From NCBI RefSeq assembly GCF_000786105.1, contig NZ_JTEV01000018.1:1-64000 (forward strand): 64,000 nt of DNA, read 5' to 3'. The DNA is from Bdellovibrio sp. ArHS. Its GTDB lineage: Bacteria; Bdellovibrionota; Bdellovibrionia; Bdellovibrionales; Bdellovibrionaceae. This document shows, one piece after another, positions 44,754-52,710 of this stretch. Positions within the stretch are counted from its first letter, which is position 1. Every line of letters starts with the position of its first letter. A program made the translations under genes and the position numbers. The notes under the pieces were generated by a model, which saw only the letters and a program-made list of their open reading frames with translations, was not told the origin of the DNA and made no database searches.

Positions 44754-45622
44754 GGCTGCACCTCTGGATTTTTCACGGACGCATAAATCTCATTCACGAT
44801 ATACGACGCCATCGCAAGTCCAAAAGAACCTGTCACGAAGCTGGCCGTGCCATGAATGATGTTACGATTGTCACACCCATGCAGACTGCTTTTTGTCGGA
44901 CAAACGCATTTAAAGCCCTGGCCATTGTCATACTTCAATTCTTCAGGCAGACGTGGAATTTCATCCGAAAAAACGCAAGGAATGCCGAACTTCTTCTTAT
45001 CCGGGAAATTATACTTCTGACGCAAAATCTTGCGAATCGAAGCGGCCATGGGGTCCGCATAAGTTTCCCCTAAATCTTTCAGCTTGATTCGAAGTGGATC
45101 CATTTTTGCGGCCGAACCACCCGAAGTGATAATTTTAATTCCGCGCTCTTTGCACGTTGCCAAAAGATGTGCTTTCGCAGTCATATTATCGATCGCATCC
45201 ACGATATAGTCAGGCTTGCACGACAACATCATTTCCGAGTTCTCTTCATTGTAAAACTCCGGAATGACGTTCACAGTGTTCTGAGGATTGATTTTGCGAA
45301 GGCGTTCGCCCATAACCTCGGCCTTCTTCTTGCCCACCAGACCTTGCAAGGCGTGCAACTGACGATTGGCGTTGGTGATACAAACTTCATCAAAATCCAC
45401 CACCGTAAGCTTACCAACACCTGAGCGCGCCAAAGATTCCGCGGCCCAAGAACCTACACCACCCAAACCGATGACCATCACGTGCGTGTTGAAAAGCTTC
45501 TTCATCACCTCATCACCCACCAAGCGTCCCATCCGGTCAAAGCGACGGTGCAGAACATATTCTGTTTCCTGAGGTTGTGGCAGATTCGTTTGTAGGTTTT
45601 GTTGGTCAGGAGTTTGGTTCAT
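44750..45622 (-). CDS. tcdA: tRNA threonylcarbamoyladenosine dehydratase (TcdA/CsdL)
   Basis: 290 residues. ThiF/E1-like adenylating enzyme that dehydrates t6A37 in tRNA to its cyclic form. Nucleotide binding GLGGVGSWAAESLARSGVGKLTVVDFDEV, then NRQLHALQG, DAIDNMTAKAHLL, and the family C-terminal block YADPMAASIRKILR and IHGTASFVTGSFGLAMASYIVN. There is a 25-residue polar N-terminal extension (MNQTPDQQNLQTNLPQPQE) compared with E. coli CsdL. Its ATG overlaps the tatD stop by 4 bases, as does its own stop with the next small gene. Confidence 0.93.
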   Translation of the reverse strand: MNQTPDQQNLQTNLPQPQETEYVLHRRFDRMGRLVGDEVMKKLFNTHVMVIGLGGVGSWAAESLARSGVGKLTVVDFDEVCITNANRQLHALQGLVGKKKAEVMGERLRKINPQNTVNVIPEFYNEENSEMMLSCKPDYIVDAIDNMTAKAHLLATCKERGIKIITSGGSAAKMDPLRIKLKDLGETYADPMAASIRKILRQKYNFPDKKKFGIPCVFSDEIPRLPEELKYDNGQGFKCVCPTKSSLHGCDNRNIIHGTASFVTGSFGLAMASYIVNEIYASVKNPEVQP

Positions 45623-46428
45623 GGAGTCTCCGTTTGTTTCCCTATCAGTCTGTGAAAATTACCCGTAGTGATATCTAATATTTCCAGAGGATCAAGTGAT
45701 TTTAACTCCCCTATAGTTCTTGCCACCTCCCAAATGCTTTCCGGAGGATTCAAACCGTCTTTATAGGCCGGAGGAGGTTGATCGGGGCTGTCACTTTCAA
45801 TCAGAAGATATTCCAGGGGCATTTCTTTCACGGCCTGATGCAATTTCTTGTTATCAGGACGGCACACCGGCCCGCCGATGGAAAGATACAGGCCTCTGTT
45901 TAGAAAATCCCGCGCCTTCGCCGCACTGCCATTGAAAGAATGTACCATACCTTTTTGTTGGGGTACGCCATACAGGTCTAGAAGTTTTAAACTTTCCTCG
46001 TGGGCCTGTACTAAGTGAAGAACCATCGGTTTTTGCGAAAAATGCGCCAGTTCAATCTGCTGCGCGAAGACATCAAGCTGTCGCTCCCGCGACTCTTTCA
46101 TAATATGAGGTCTGAAATCCAGTCCCATTTCCCCTAAGGCCAAAGCCTCTGGCAAGGCCACCGCAAGCTGATTAAGAGCCTCTTCACAGGCGTCTTCATC
46201 ATGCTCCGCCACCCAATAAGGGTGCAGTCCGAAGCACAGGCCGATATGACGGGGATGACGTTTCTTAAGTTCTTGCTGGCGAACCCAGTCTTCAGGCCCC
46301 ACACCTCCTTGCATAAAGAAGTGAATGCCTTTGCCCCGCGCTTCTTCTATCAGCGCGTCTTGCAGGCCCGCCCACCGGGGGTCCGCAAGGTGTCCATGTG
46401 CATCGATCCAAAATCCAAAACCAACCAT
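45619..46428 (-). CDS. TatD family metal-dependent hydrolase
   Basis: 269 residues from ATG 46428 (AGGA right upstream). Amidohydrolase TIM barrel with metal ligands in IDAHGHLAD (residues about 8-13), the catalytic Glu in ALGEMGLDF, His in MVLHLVQAHEE, and Asp in LIESDSP. TatD proteins are 3'-5' exonucleases on single-stranded DNA and RNA involved in quality control. Beginning of tatD-tcdA-small membrane protein. Its N-terminus begins one helix earlier than usual (MVGFGFW). The divergent unknown gene starts 116 bases away. Confidence 0.9.
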   Translation of the reverse strand: MVGFGFWIDAHGHLADPRWAGLQDALIEEARGKGIHFFMQGGVGPEDWVRQQELKKRHPRHIGLCFGLHPYWVAEHDEDACEEALNQLAVALPEALALGEMGLDFRPHIMKESRERQLDVFAQQIELAHFSQKPMVLHLVQAHEESLKLLDLYGVPQQKGMVHSFNGSAAKARDFLNRGLYLSIGGPVCRPDNKKLHQAVKEMPLEYLLIESDSPDQPPPAYKDGLNPPESIWEVARTIGELKSLDPLEILDITTGNFHRLIGKQTETP

Positions 46429-46544
46429 AGGTCCTGGTTGTACCTTAAAAAGCAGGACTCGAACAAGATTCAATTTCCGCCGATAGGAAAGAAGCCTGAT
46501 TCTTTGCGCTCGTAAAGAAGCAGATGCCTTTGAAGGAGTCTTCC

Positions 46545-47603
46545 ATGAAGCATAAAAGCTTGCGTTTGGGTTTTGAGTTAACAATGGATAAAGGAGCCAC
46601 GTGGCGTCCTTTAAAAGTGCAATTCTGGAATCAGGAAGAAAATTATAAAAAATTTTCGCCCACAGCTCCGTTTAAATATCATGCGGATGCTTTGACCGGA
46701 TTGTCATTGGTCAAACTCAATCACTATATTAAAAGTCCCATCGCCACTCCTCATCTGGATTACTCTTTCGCGGTGGAAGCTTGGAAGGCTTTAGATCCCC
46801 ATTCAGAACTTTATGAACGCTGTCAAAAGCGCGTGCGCGCCCTGCAATCACACTTAGCCGTCGTGAATCCAGAAGTCTGCGCGGAGTTTGAAGACCAATT
46901 CCAAGAACACTTTGAAATGGCGATCAAGCCGTGGGGCGTGGACCTGACAGCCTTGTGGCCTCTTTTAGATTCCTTTGCTTCTTTCGAAAACAAGATTGGC
47001 GCCCCTTTGCTTTATAATTTCGGTTTGAATTTTTCAAAAAACTTCACTGAAAAATTGCAGGCGCTTTACTCATTCCTTTATCATCTGCGCAGTCTTGTGG
47101 CGATTGATCACAACGCGCACGTGGAAGATGCCTCACACGAAGGTGTAAAAGTCGATGCGATCACCGACTATTTGCCGCGTGCGGAATACGTTGTTAACGA
47201 CGCTCTTCTGTATTGGAACTTCAAGAAGTTCTCGCAACCATTTTCAGGCCCCAGAACTCCGGACCCCCGCGTAGAAAAGCTTTTCGTAAATCCTATGGAA
47301 AAGGCCTTCCATAAGTACTCGCACAATGCTTGTCACCTCGTGGACAATCTTCCTCCCTCTTTTGTTTCTTCCCTAAACCCTGTGGAACTGGAAGAGGCTT
47401 TCTATTTGGTGCAAATGGACTGGTTGTTGGGTTCACCAGCAGGATTGCTGTTTAAAATTCGGGAAGAAATTTTCGGCTTACAAAGTGGCTATGAAAAGAT
47501 TTTTTGGAAAGATGTTGAACCCGTGTCGCATACAAAACCCGTCACCCTGCACTTATGCTGCGAGGTGAACGACGAAACGGTTTACGGTAAAAAAGCCGGT
47601 TAA
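46545..47603 (+). CDS. Unrecognised cytoplasmic protein, 352 residues
   Basis: From ATG 46545 (AAGGAG seven bases upstream). There is no signal peptide, membrane segment, or motif that I recognise. The sequence is rich in aromatic residues and His, predominantly helical (LYSFLYHLRSLVAIDHNAHVEDASHEGVKV), with several conserved-looking motifs (IDHNAH, YSHNACH) that might bind metal. The C-terminus VTLHLCCEVNDETVYGKKAG is a beta strand with two adjacent cysteines. Single gene with its own terminator. What it does cannot be said from this sequence. Confidence 0.75.
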   Translation: MKHKSLRLGFELTMDKGATWRPLKVQFWNQEENYKKFSPTAPFKYHADALTGLSLVKLNHYIKSPIATPHLDYSFAVEAWKALDPHSELYERCQKRVRALQSHLAVVNPEVCAEFEDQFQEHFEMAIKPWGVDLTALWPLLDSFASFENKIGAPLLYNFGLNFSKNFTEKLQALYSFLYHLRSLVAIDHNAHVEDASHEGVKVDAITDYLPRAEYVVNDALLYWNFKKFSQPFSGPRTPDPRVEKLFVNPMEKAFHKYSHNACHLVDNLPPSFVSSLNPVELEEAFYLVQMDWLLGSPAGLLFKIREEIFGLQSGYEKIFWKDVEPVSHTKPVTLHLCCEVNDETVYGKKAG

Positions 47604-47613
47604 ACCAAAAAAG

Positions 47614-47639
47614 AAAAGGGCCTGAAGGGGCCCTTTTTT
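47614..47639. terminator. Bidirectional rho-independent terminator
   Basis: Stem AAAAGGGCC / GGCCCTTTT, 6-base loop, T6 on the plus strand and A-run matched on the minus. Lies between the 352-residue gene and the convergent DedA gene. Confidence 0.85.
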
Positions 47640-47643
47640 ATTT

Positions 47644-48360
47644 CTATCCATTGTTTTCAGCGGCACGCTGCAACCACTTGGCTCGCAGTTTTCTTGCGAC
47701 AAAATAAACAATCAACAATCCGATGATGGCAAAAACGACCAGCTTAAATTGACGAAGATATTTAAGAATAGGTTCGCCGTAATGGGCCAAAAGATAGATC
47801 TGCGTGGGCACGCTGATCAAAGCCGCCACACCATCGATCACGATGAACTTCCACGCGGGATAACGAAGCATACCGCAGGCAAGGTGCCCCGGGAAACGAA
47901 GGCCGGGTGTAAAGCGGAAAATCCCACAGGCATAAGCACCGTATTTATGTGTCCACTCTTCCACACGCTTCATCATGTGCTCAGGAAAAAACTTACGCAC
48001 CCGTGGGTGATAAAGCATCTTTCGTCCGAAGACCCGCCCTATCAGATAAATAATGAAATCGGCGGCCACCACGGCGGTGAAAGCAATAATCGAAGCGGTA
48101 TGAACATTGACAACCGGAGCGCCAGGAAACGGCGGCGGAAAATGTTGAGGATGCGCCCCCATGAAGGCCAAAATCCCTACACTGATCAGGGTCACTTCTT
48201 CCGGCAAAGGAAAACCCACAGCCGAAAGCATCATCATACCAACTAATGCCGCGTAAACCGTACCGGGTTGGTAGGCGAATTGCGACATCCATTGAAATAT
48301 GGGCTCGTTAGCAAATTCCAAATCCTGTTCTCCTAAGGCACCCACTATGCGGGAAAGCAT
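47644..48360 (-). CDS. DedA family membrane protein
   Basis: 238 residues from ATG 48360; no candidate start has a good ribosome binding site and a GTG five codons upstream is possible. DedA/SNARE-associated (PF09335) pattern: re-entrant loop LSAVGFPLPEEVTLISVGILAFMG with the conserved glutamates, then FIIYLIGRVFGRKML, and the arginine pair in FRFTPGLRFPGHLACGM. DedA proteins flip undecaprenyl phosphate or other lipids and are driven by proton motive force. Divergent from the RluA-type gene with only 58 bases between. Confidence 0.9.
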   Translation of the reverse strand: MLSRIVGALGEQDLEFANEPIFQWMSQFAYQPGTVYAALVGMMMLSAVGFPLPEEVTLISVGILAFMGAHPQHFPPPFPGAPVVNVHTASIIAFTAVVAADFIIYLIGRVFGRKMLYHPRVRKFFPEHMMKRVEEWTHKYGAYACGIFRFTPGLRFPGHLACGMLRYPAWKFIVIDGVAALISVPTQIYLLAHYGEPILKYLRQFKLVVFAIIGLLIVYFVARKLRAKWLQRAAENNG

Positions 48361-48418
48361 CGCACTTGAACACACTTGCTACACCGTGCTATGTGTAGTT
48401 TCTTCGTTAAGGAATAGT

Positions 48419-49270
48419 ATGCAGAGTGCCAGAGGTTTTGAATATGGAGTAAGACACATAATAAGTCCTCAGTCGGGAGGACTTATTGATGTTTTATTAA
48501 GCACTTTGCACCTCGACCGGACTGAGATCGAATTTTTGCTGGGTCTTGGATCTATTTACTTGAACCACAAACGAGTTAAAGAAAATTCCTCGGTTTCTGC
48601 TGGCGACTATCTGCGCGTGCACACCAAGCCTCGCCGTTTTCCAGTCGCGAATCTGCGCTGGCAAGAACGCGTGATCTTTGATGACGAAAATTTTTTAGTG
48701 GCTAATAAAATCTCAGGCATTCCGGTTCACGCCAGCGTCGACAACGATCAAGAACATCTGCAAAACTATCTGAGTCAGGCGCTGGGATACGAGCTCTTTG
48801 TCACTCATCGGCTGGACGTACCGACACGAGGTTTGATCGTCTTCGCCAAGAATCTGCACTTTCAAAGCGAATTCAACAAACTGCTCGTGCAGCGCGAGAT
48901 GACCAAAATCTATAAAGCGGTCGTCGAGGGCCAGAGTCTGCAAACGGGAATTCTGACTCATTATATGGAGCCTTCTCCCCGCGCCCCCAAAACGGTGTCG
49001 CGGCAGTTCCAACCTGGCTGGCAAGACTGTGTTCTGGAAATTCTGAATATGGATGTGCTTGCCGACAACCGCAGTGAACTTAAAATTCATTTACTTACGG
49101 GACGAACACATCAGATTCGGGCCCAATTGGGCTGCGAAAAACATCCGATTGTAGGCGATCACACCTATGGGGCTGCAAAAATCAGTACAGAAGAAAAAAT
49201 CGAACTGGAAGCCCATGAGCTTGCGTTCACCAATCCCCTGACTCTGCAAAAGCATTCTTTCACATTATAA
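48419..49270 (+). CDS. RluA-family pseudouridine synthase
   Basis: 283 residues from ATG 48419 (AAGGA five bases upstream, one of the clearest start signals here; the frame is open 40 codons more). An S4-like RNA-binding part (about 25-70, LLGLGSIYLNHKRVKENS) precedes the catalytic domain. The catalytic Asp is in THRLDVPTRGLIVFAKN, and the C-terminal block LLTGRTHQIRAQLG and HPIVGDHTYG is standard. It modifies uridines in rRNA or tRNA; which position cannot be told. Terminator-like hairpin at 49303-49327 follows. Confidence 0.92.
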   Translation: MQSARGFEYGVRHIISPQSGGLIDVLLSTLHLDRTEIEFLLGLGSIYLNHKRVKENSSVSAGDYLRVHTKPRRFPVANLRWQERVIFDDENFLVANKISGIPVHASVDNDQEHLQNYLSQALGYELFVTHRLDVPTRGLIVFAKNLHFQSEFNKLLVQREMTKIYKAVVEGQSLQTGILTHYMEPSPRAPKTVSRQFQPGWQDCVLEILNMDVLADNRSELKIHLLTGRTHQIRAQLGCEKHPIVGDHTYGAAKISTEEKIELEAHELAFTNPLTLQKHSFTL

Positions 49271-49302
49271 TAAGAAATATTTTTTGACTGAAAGACATAG
49301 CG

Positions 49303-49327
49303 AGGGAGTGGCTAAATCCAACTCCCT
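49303..49327. terminator. Hairpin between convergent genes, weak terminator
   Basis: AGGGAGT / ACTCCCT with partial extension GG/CC and a bulged base. No T run worth the name follows on either strand, so it is only suggestive. Confidence 0.35.
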
Positions 49328-49348
49328 GTTAAGATCGATCGAAGAAAA

Positions 49349-50275
49349 CTAGAAGATCCAGGCGTTCGTCATCAAAGAATACTGGGTATTCTGAGGTTCG
49401 GCGAAAGCGATGTCTTTGCCGCGGTAGCTATTTAACATCGTGTCGTTGCTAACACCCAAGGTGAAGGAAAGACCACGCATAGGGCGAATCCACAAGTTTG
49501 CACCCAAGCGCAGAGCTGTGACATGGTTCCCTTCAAGATCTTCCACGTTCGACGTGTGATACCAGCTTTCGTTGAAACCGGATTTTGTCGTAATACTGAA
49601 CATCGAGTTGATGTCCCATTGGAATTGCAGAAAGTGTTCTATACCAAACTGTTTTGTTGTCTGACGAGGATCGTAGACGTAACCACCATCATCAAACTGT
49701 GGCACATCCTGATTGAAAGAGGCTGTCTGACTTTGCAAATAAATATCGGGCTTCGCGACATAAGCCACCAAAATAGAGCGCGACAAAGAATAATCCGCAT
49801 AACCTTCAAGACGGATCTTGCTGATGGTCTTTTGATTTTGCGAAACACGGCTTGTCGGCAAATACCATTTCACTTTTCCCGAAAGATCCACATCACCGAT
49901 GTAACCTAAGTCGTAGTTTGAATAAACGAAGTGAATGTCGTTCAAAGAAAAATCCGAAGTCACTTCGTCGCCATATTCATTTTGACCTTGAGTGGTGAAA
50001 TTGAAAGGGACACGCAAAGAAGCGCGGCTGTTGGAATCCAGCTTGTAGTTCAAAGAAAGATAGCTGTAGGTGTCCATAGAACGCGTGTCTGTCGCCTTTT
50101 TGCCCGGCTTCATATTTTGCACAGACGCGATCGAGAAGAACGACATATTCCAGTCATTGAAACGCCCCGCGGAAGTGGAAATCTGCCCGAAATCCTCACC
50201 ATCTAGAACCGCCGCCAACGAAGGGGACGCCACGAAAAGGCAGGAAAGGGCTAAAGCGAGCGATTTTCTCAACAT
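49349..50275 (-). CDS. Outer-membrane beta-barrel protein, unrecognised
   Basis: 308 residues, signal peptide MLRKSLALALSCLFVASPSLA, start supported by GAGGAG five bases upstream. The mature part alternates aromatic and polar residues in short strands (DTYSYLSLNYKLDSNSRASLRVPFNF, LRLGANLWIRPMRGLSFTLGVSND) and ends with a terminal phenylalanine (NAWIF), the recognition signal for barrel assembly. About 12 strands can be guessed. No ligand motif. Divergent from the EEP-family lipoprotein, with three palindromes in between. Confidence 0.83.
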   Translation of the reverse strand: MLRKSLALALSCLFVASPSLAAVLDGEDFGQISTSAGRFNDWNMSFFSIASVQNMKPGKKATDTRSMDTYSYLSLNYKLDSNSRASLRVPFNFTTQGQNEYGDEVTSDFSLNDIHFVYSNYDLGYIGDVDLSGKVKWYLPTSRVSQNQKTISKIRLEGYADYSLSRSILVAYVAKPDIYLQSQTASFNQDVPQFDDGGYVYDPRQTTKQFGIEHFLQFQWDINSMFSITTKSGFNESWYHTSNVEDLEGNHVTALRLGANLWIRPMRGLSFTLGVSNDTMLNSYRGKDIAFAEPQNTQYSLMTNAWIF

Positions 50276-50316
50276 ACGTACTCCTCAAGTTCCAGACTGG
50301 ATCGAGGTGTTTATGC

Positions 50317-50364
50317 CATAGCGCTATGCATTGCGCAATATCCAAAGTTTAGACATAGTATGTC
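50317..50364. promoter_or_regulatory. Three palindromes in a divergent promoter region
   Basis: CATAGCGCTATG (50317-50328), TTGCGCAA (50331-50338) and GACATAGTATGTC (50352-50364) occur within 48 bases between the divergent barrel and EEP-lipoprotein genes. CATA/TATG half-sites recur. They could bind a regulator acting on one or both genes. Confidence 0.45.
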
Positions 50365-50426
50365 TCAACGTAATCCTAAAACTCTTTCGACTTGAGATGA
50401 GTCCACAAACCCCTTAGTGTGACGTC

Positions 50427-51611
50427 ATGAAAAATTTACGACTTATTCAAAAACTCATCCTTTGCATCGCGCTTTTAACCCTGGCGGGTTGCGCAGTTTC
50501 CTTTAAAAAAGAAAAATGGGACCTTCCGCCCAAAGCTGCTGACGAAGTGAGCGTGATGTCCTTCAACGTCGAAAACCTTTTCGACACAGTCAAAACCCCT
50601 GGTCACAATGATGAGACCTATATGCCGCTTTCGGCGAAAAACGCCGACCCTAAACTGCGCGAGGCCTGTGTCAAAAACAATGACAGTTCCTATCGCCGTA
50701 ACGAGTGTTTGGGAACCGACTGGAGCGAAGCAGCCCTCAATAAAAAACTAGCTAACGTCGCCAAAGTGATTTTAGGTGTCGACGGTAAGGGACCTGATGC
50801 GCTGATGATCATGGAAATCGAAAGTGACGTGGTCCTGCATAAACTAAACACGGAATATCTTAAGGACGCCGGCTATACCACAGAAGTGATTATCGATGGG
50901 CCGGATAAACGCGGTATCAATCTGGCGTTTTTGTCCCGTATGCCTGTTGTCGGTAAACCGGTTTTGCATCCCATCCCCTGGAAACCAAAAGAAGAAAAGG
51001 ATCGTGAATGGATGGAGCGTTCGCGCCGCATCCTGGAAGTCACGGTCAAAGCCCCTAATGGCGATCCCATTACATTTATGGCGGCCCACTTCCCTTCTCA
51101 AGCCAACCCCACTTACTGGCGCCAGCAAATCGCCACTTTCGCTGTGGAGCTGATGAAAGCCAAAGGGCCCGATGCCATGGTGGTATTCGGAGGTGACTTG
51201 AATATCACTCACGAAGAAGAAGAAAAGAATCACATCTTCCGCGATATCTTCCAACAAGGCGGCGCGGTTTCTCACTTCGTCGGCTGTAAAGAATGTCCCG
51301 GAACACACAACTATCGTAAATCATGGTCCTTCCTAGATGCGCACATTTATAGCAAAGCTCTCCTTGCCGATGGCAAAGGCAGCTACCAAATGCTTCCGAA
51401 TACCATCGATGTGATTCGCTACGATGATGTGCATCTTTCCAAAGGAAAATACCCCAAGCGCTGGGACTACGACAAAATGGAAGGCGTGGCCGATCACTTC
51501 CCTCTTTATGTTCGTTTGAAACAACGAAGTGAGGCCAAAAACCCGGTGCAAGAAGAAGTTCCCGCGAAGACCCCTGCCAAGGAGTCAAAGAAAGCCAAGG
51601 GTAAAAAGTAA
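50427..51611 (+). CDS. Endonuclease/exonuclease/phosphatase-family lipoprotein
   Basis: 394 residues. Lipobox LAGC (Cys22) anchors it in a membrane. The EEP (DNase I-like) domain spans about 40-365: MSFNVENLFD (N motif), LMIMEIESD (metal-binding Glu), FLSRMPV, FMAAHFPSQ, FGGDLNI (Asp, Asn), and ADHFPLYV (catalytic His). All catalytic signatures are there, so the enzyme is likely active on DNA, RNA or phospholipid-type phosphodiesters; which is not readable. Two cysteines pair around CVGCKECPG. The tail (about 365-394) is a lysine-rich, alternating stretch with VPAKTPAKESKKAKGKK. Bdellovibrio degrades prey DNA in the periplasm, so a role there is conceivable. Confidence 0.88.
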   Translation: MKNLRLIQKLILCIALLTLAGCAVSFKKEKWDLPPKAADEVSVMSFNVENLFDTVKTPGHNDETYMPLSAKNADPKLREACVKNNDSSYRRNECLGTDWSEAALNKKLANVAKVILGVDGKGPDALMIMEIESDVVLHKLNTEYLKDAGYTTEVIIDGPDKRGINLAFLSRMPVVGKPVLHPIPWKPKEEKDREWMERSRRILEVTVKAPNGDPITFMAAHFPSQANPTYWRQQIATFAVELMKAKGPDAMVVFGGDLNITHEEEEKNHIFRDIFQQGGAVSHFVGCKECPGTHNYRKSWSFLDAHIYSKALLADGKGSYQMLPNTIDVIRYDDVHLSKGKYPKRWDYDKMEGVADHFPLYVRLKQRSEAKNPVQEEVPAKTPAKESKKAKGKK

Positions 51612-51627
51612 GCCCTCTTTAAAAATA

Positions 51628-51657
51628 AAAAAGCCGCGAAGTTCGCGGCTTTTTTTC
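51628..51657. terminator. Bidirectional rho-independent terminator
   Basis: Perfect stem AGCCGCGAA / TTCGCGGCT with a 1-base centre, A run before and T7 after. Sits between the EEP-family lipoprotein gene and the convergent 316-residue lipoprotein gene. Confidence 0.88.
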
Positions 51658-51676
51658 GTCTTTATTTTTTAAAAAC

Positions 51677-52627
51677 TTACCAGACAAACAAGCGACTGAA
51701 ATCGACTGTCGGACTTTTACCACACGTGGCTGTCGTCATTTTAAATTTTGTTCCTTCCACCACGATGCCGGTTTTGGAAAGAATCATGTTCTTAGGGTTG
51801 GAACCACCTAAGGTCAACTTACCTTGAGCTGTATGACAGAAGCCTTCAAGATCCACAGTCAGCTCTCCCTTGGCAGAGCTTGTATTCGGCTTGGTGGTGT
51901 CTTTTTTCGTGAAAACGAATTTGCCGTCAAACTTCGTAAGGGTCGCCTTTCCGGATTCTAAACCCGCACCGTCCACTAGAAAGCTGACCGATGTGTCCAT
52001 GCTGCCGGTGTTAGCCGCTTTATTCAAACGACCATTTACCGAGCCTTTTGATTCCAAAGACACTTTGTAGGAATCAGAGCCTTCCACCGCTGCTAAAACA
52101 AGTTTGATCTCATTTTCCGCGACATTCAGGAAGGTCACGCCTTTTTCTTTATCGATCGTTGTTTTGGCCTTTTCCGCAACCGCCGTCACAGATTGAATTT
52201 TACCTGCCGCCGTGCTCACCGTCACATTCCATCTTTTGCTCAAAGTGGACTTGTATTCGACACCGTCGACGTCATAAGACAACACATCATTGGCCGCATT
52301 CAAAACAACGGAATAACCTTCGCCATCCTTGAGCGCCGTTTTTTCTGACACTTTATATTGAGATTTTTCAGTTTTTTCTTCAGAAGTCGCCAGACGAATC
52401 ACTTCTAAAGCTTCAATCGCCCGATCCGCCAAAAGAGCTGATCCTGAATATCCACCGATCTTAAAGTCAGCACCGCCAGCAACAGGTTTTCCTGTTTTAC
52501 GGGCATTCTGAGCCTGGATTTTTGCGCGCGTGTCTTTATCTGTCACAGAGACATCACGAGGGGTGCAGGCCGTTGTTAAGAGGGCAGAAGAAACAAATAA
52601 AGCGGATAAAATGGCGGATGTTTTCAT
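51677..52627 (-). CDS. Lipoprotein, unrecognised
   Basis: 316 residues from ATG 52627 (24 in-frame upstream codons rejected because a signal peptide starts here). Lipobox TTAC (Cys21). The mature part is rich in lysine and small residues, with repeated beta-like segments (GDSDSYKVSLESKGSVNGR, GSMDTSVSFLVDGAGLESGKATLTKFDG) and two cysteines in the last 55 residues (EGFCHTAQG, TATCGKS). No family recognised. Lies 83 bases after the RlmL-type gene on the same strand, possibly the last gene of that cluster. Confidence 0.78.
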   Translation of the reverse strand: MKTSAILSALFVSSALLTTACTPRDVSVTDKDTRAKIQAQNARKTGKPVAGGADFKIGGYSGSALLADRAIEALEVIRLATSEEKTEKSQYKVSEKTALKDGEGYSVVLNAANDVLSYDVDGVEYKSTLSKRWNVTVSTAAGKIQSVTAVAEKAKTTIDKEKGVTFLNVAENEIKLVLAAVEGSDSYKVSLESKGSVNGRLNKAANTGSMDTSVSFLVDGAGLESGKATLTKFDGKFVFTKKDTTKPNTSSAKGELTVDLEGFCHTAQGKLTLGGSNPKNMILSKTGIVVEGTKFKMTTATCGKSPTVDFSRLFVW

Positions 52628-52710
52628 GGCTCGGAAATCTATCCTGAAAAAGCACAAGATTCTAGTGGAACCTCGGTCCTTTCCCGCAAATCTAACCAAT
52701 TCCTAAAAAT

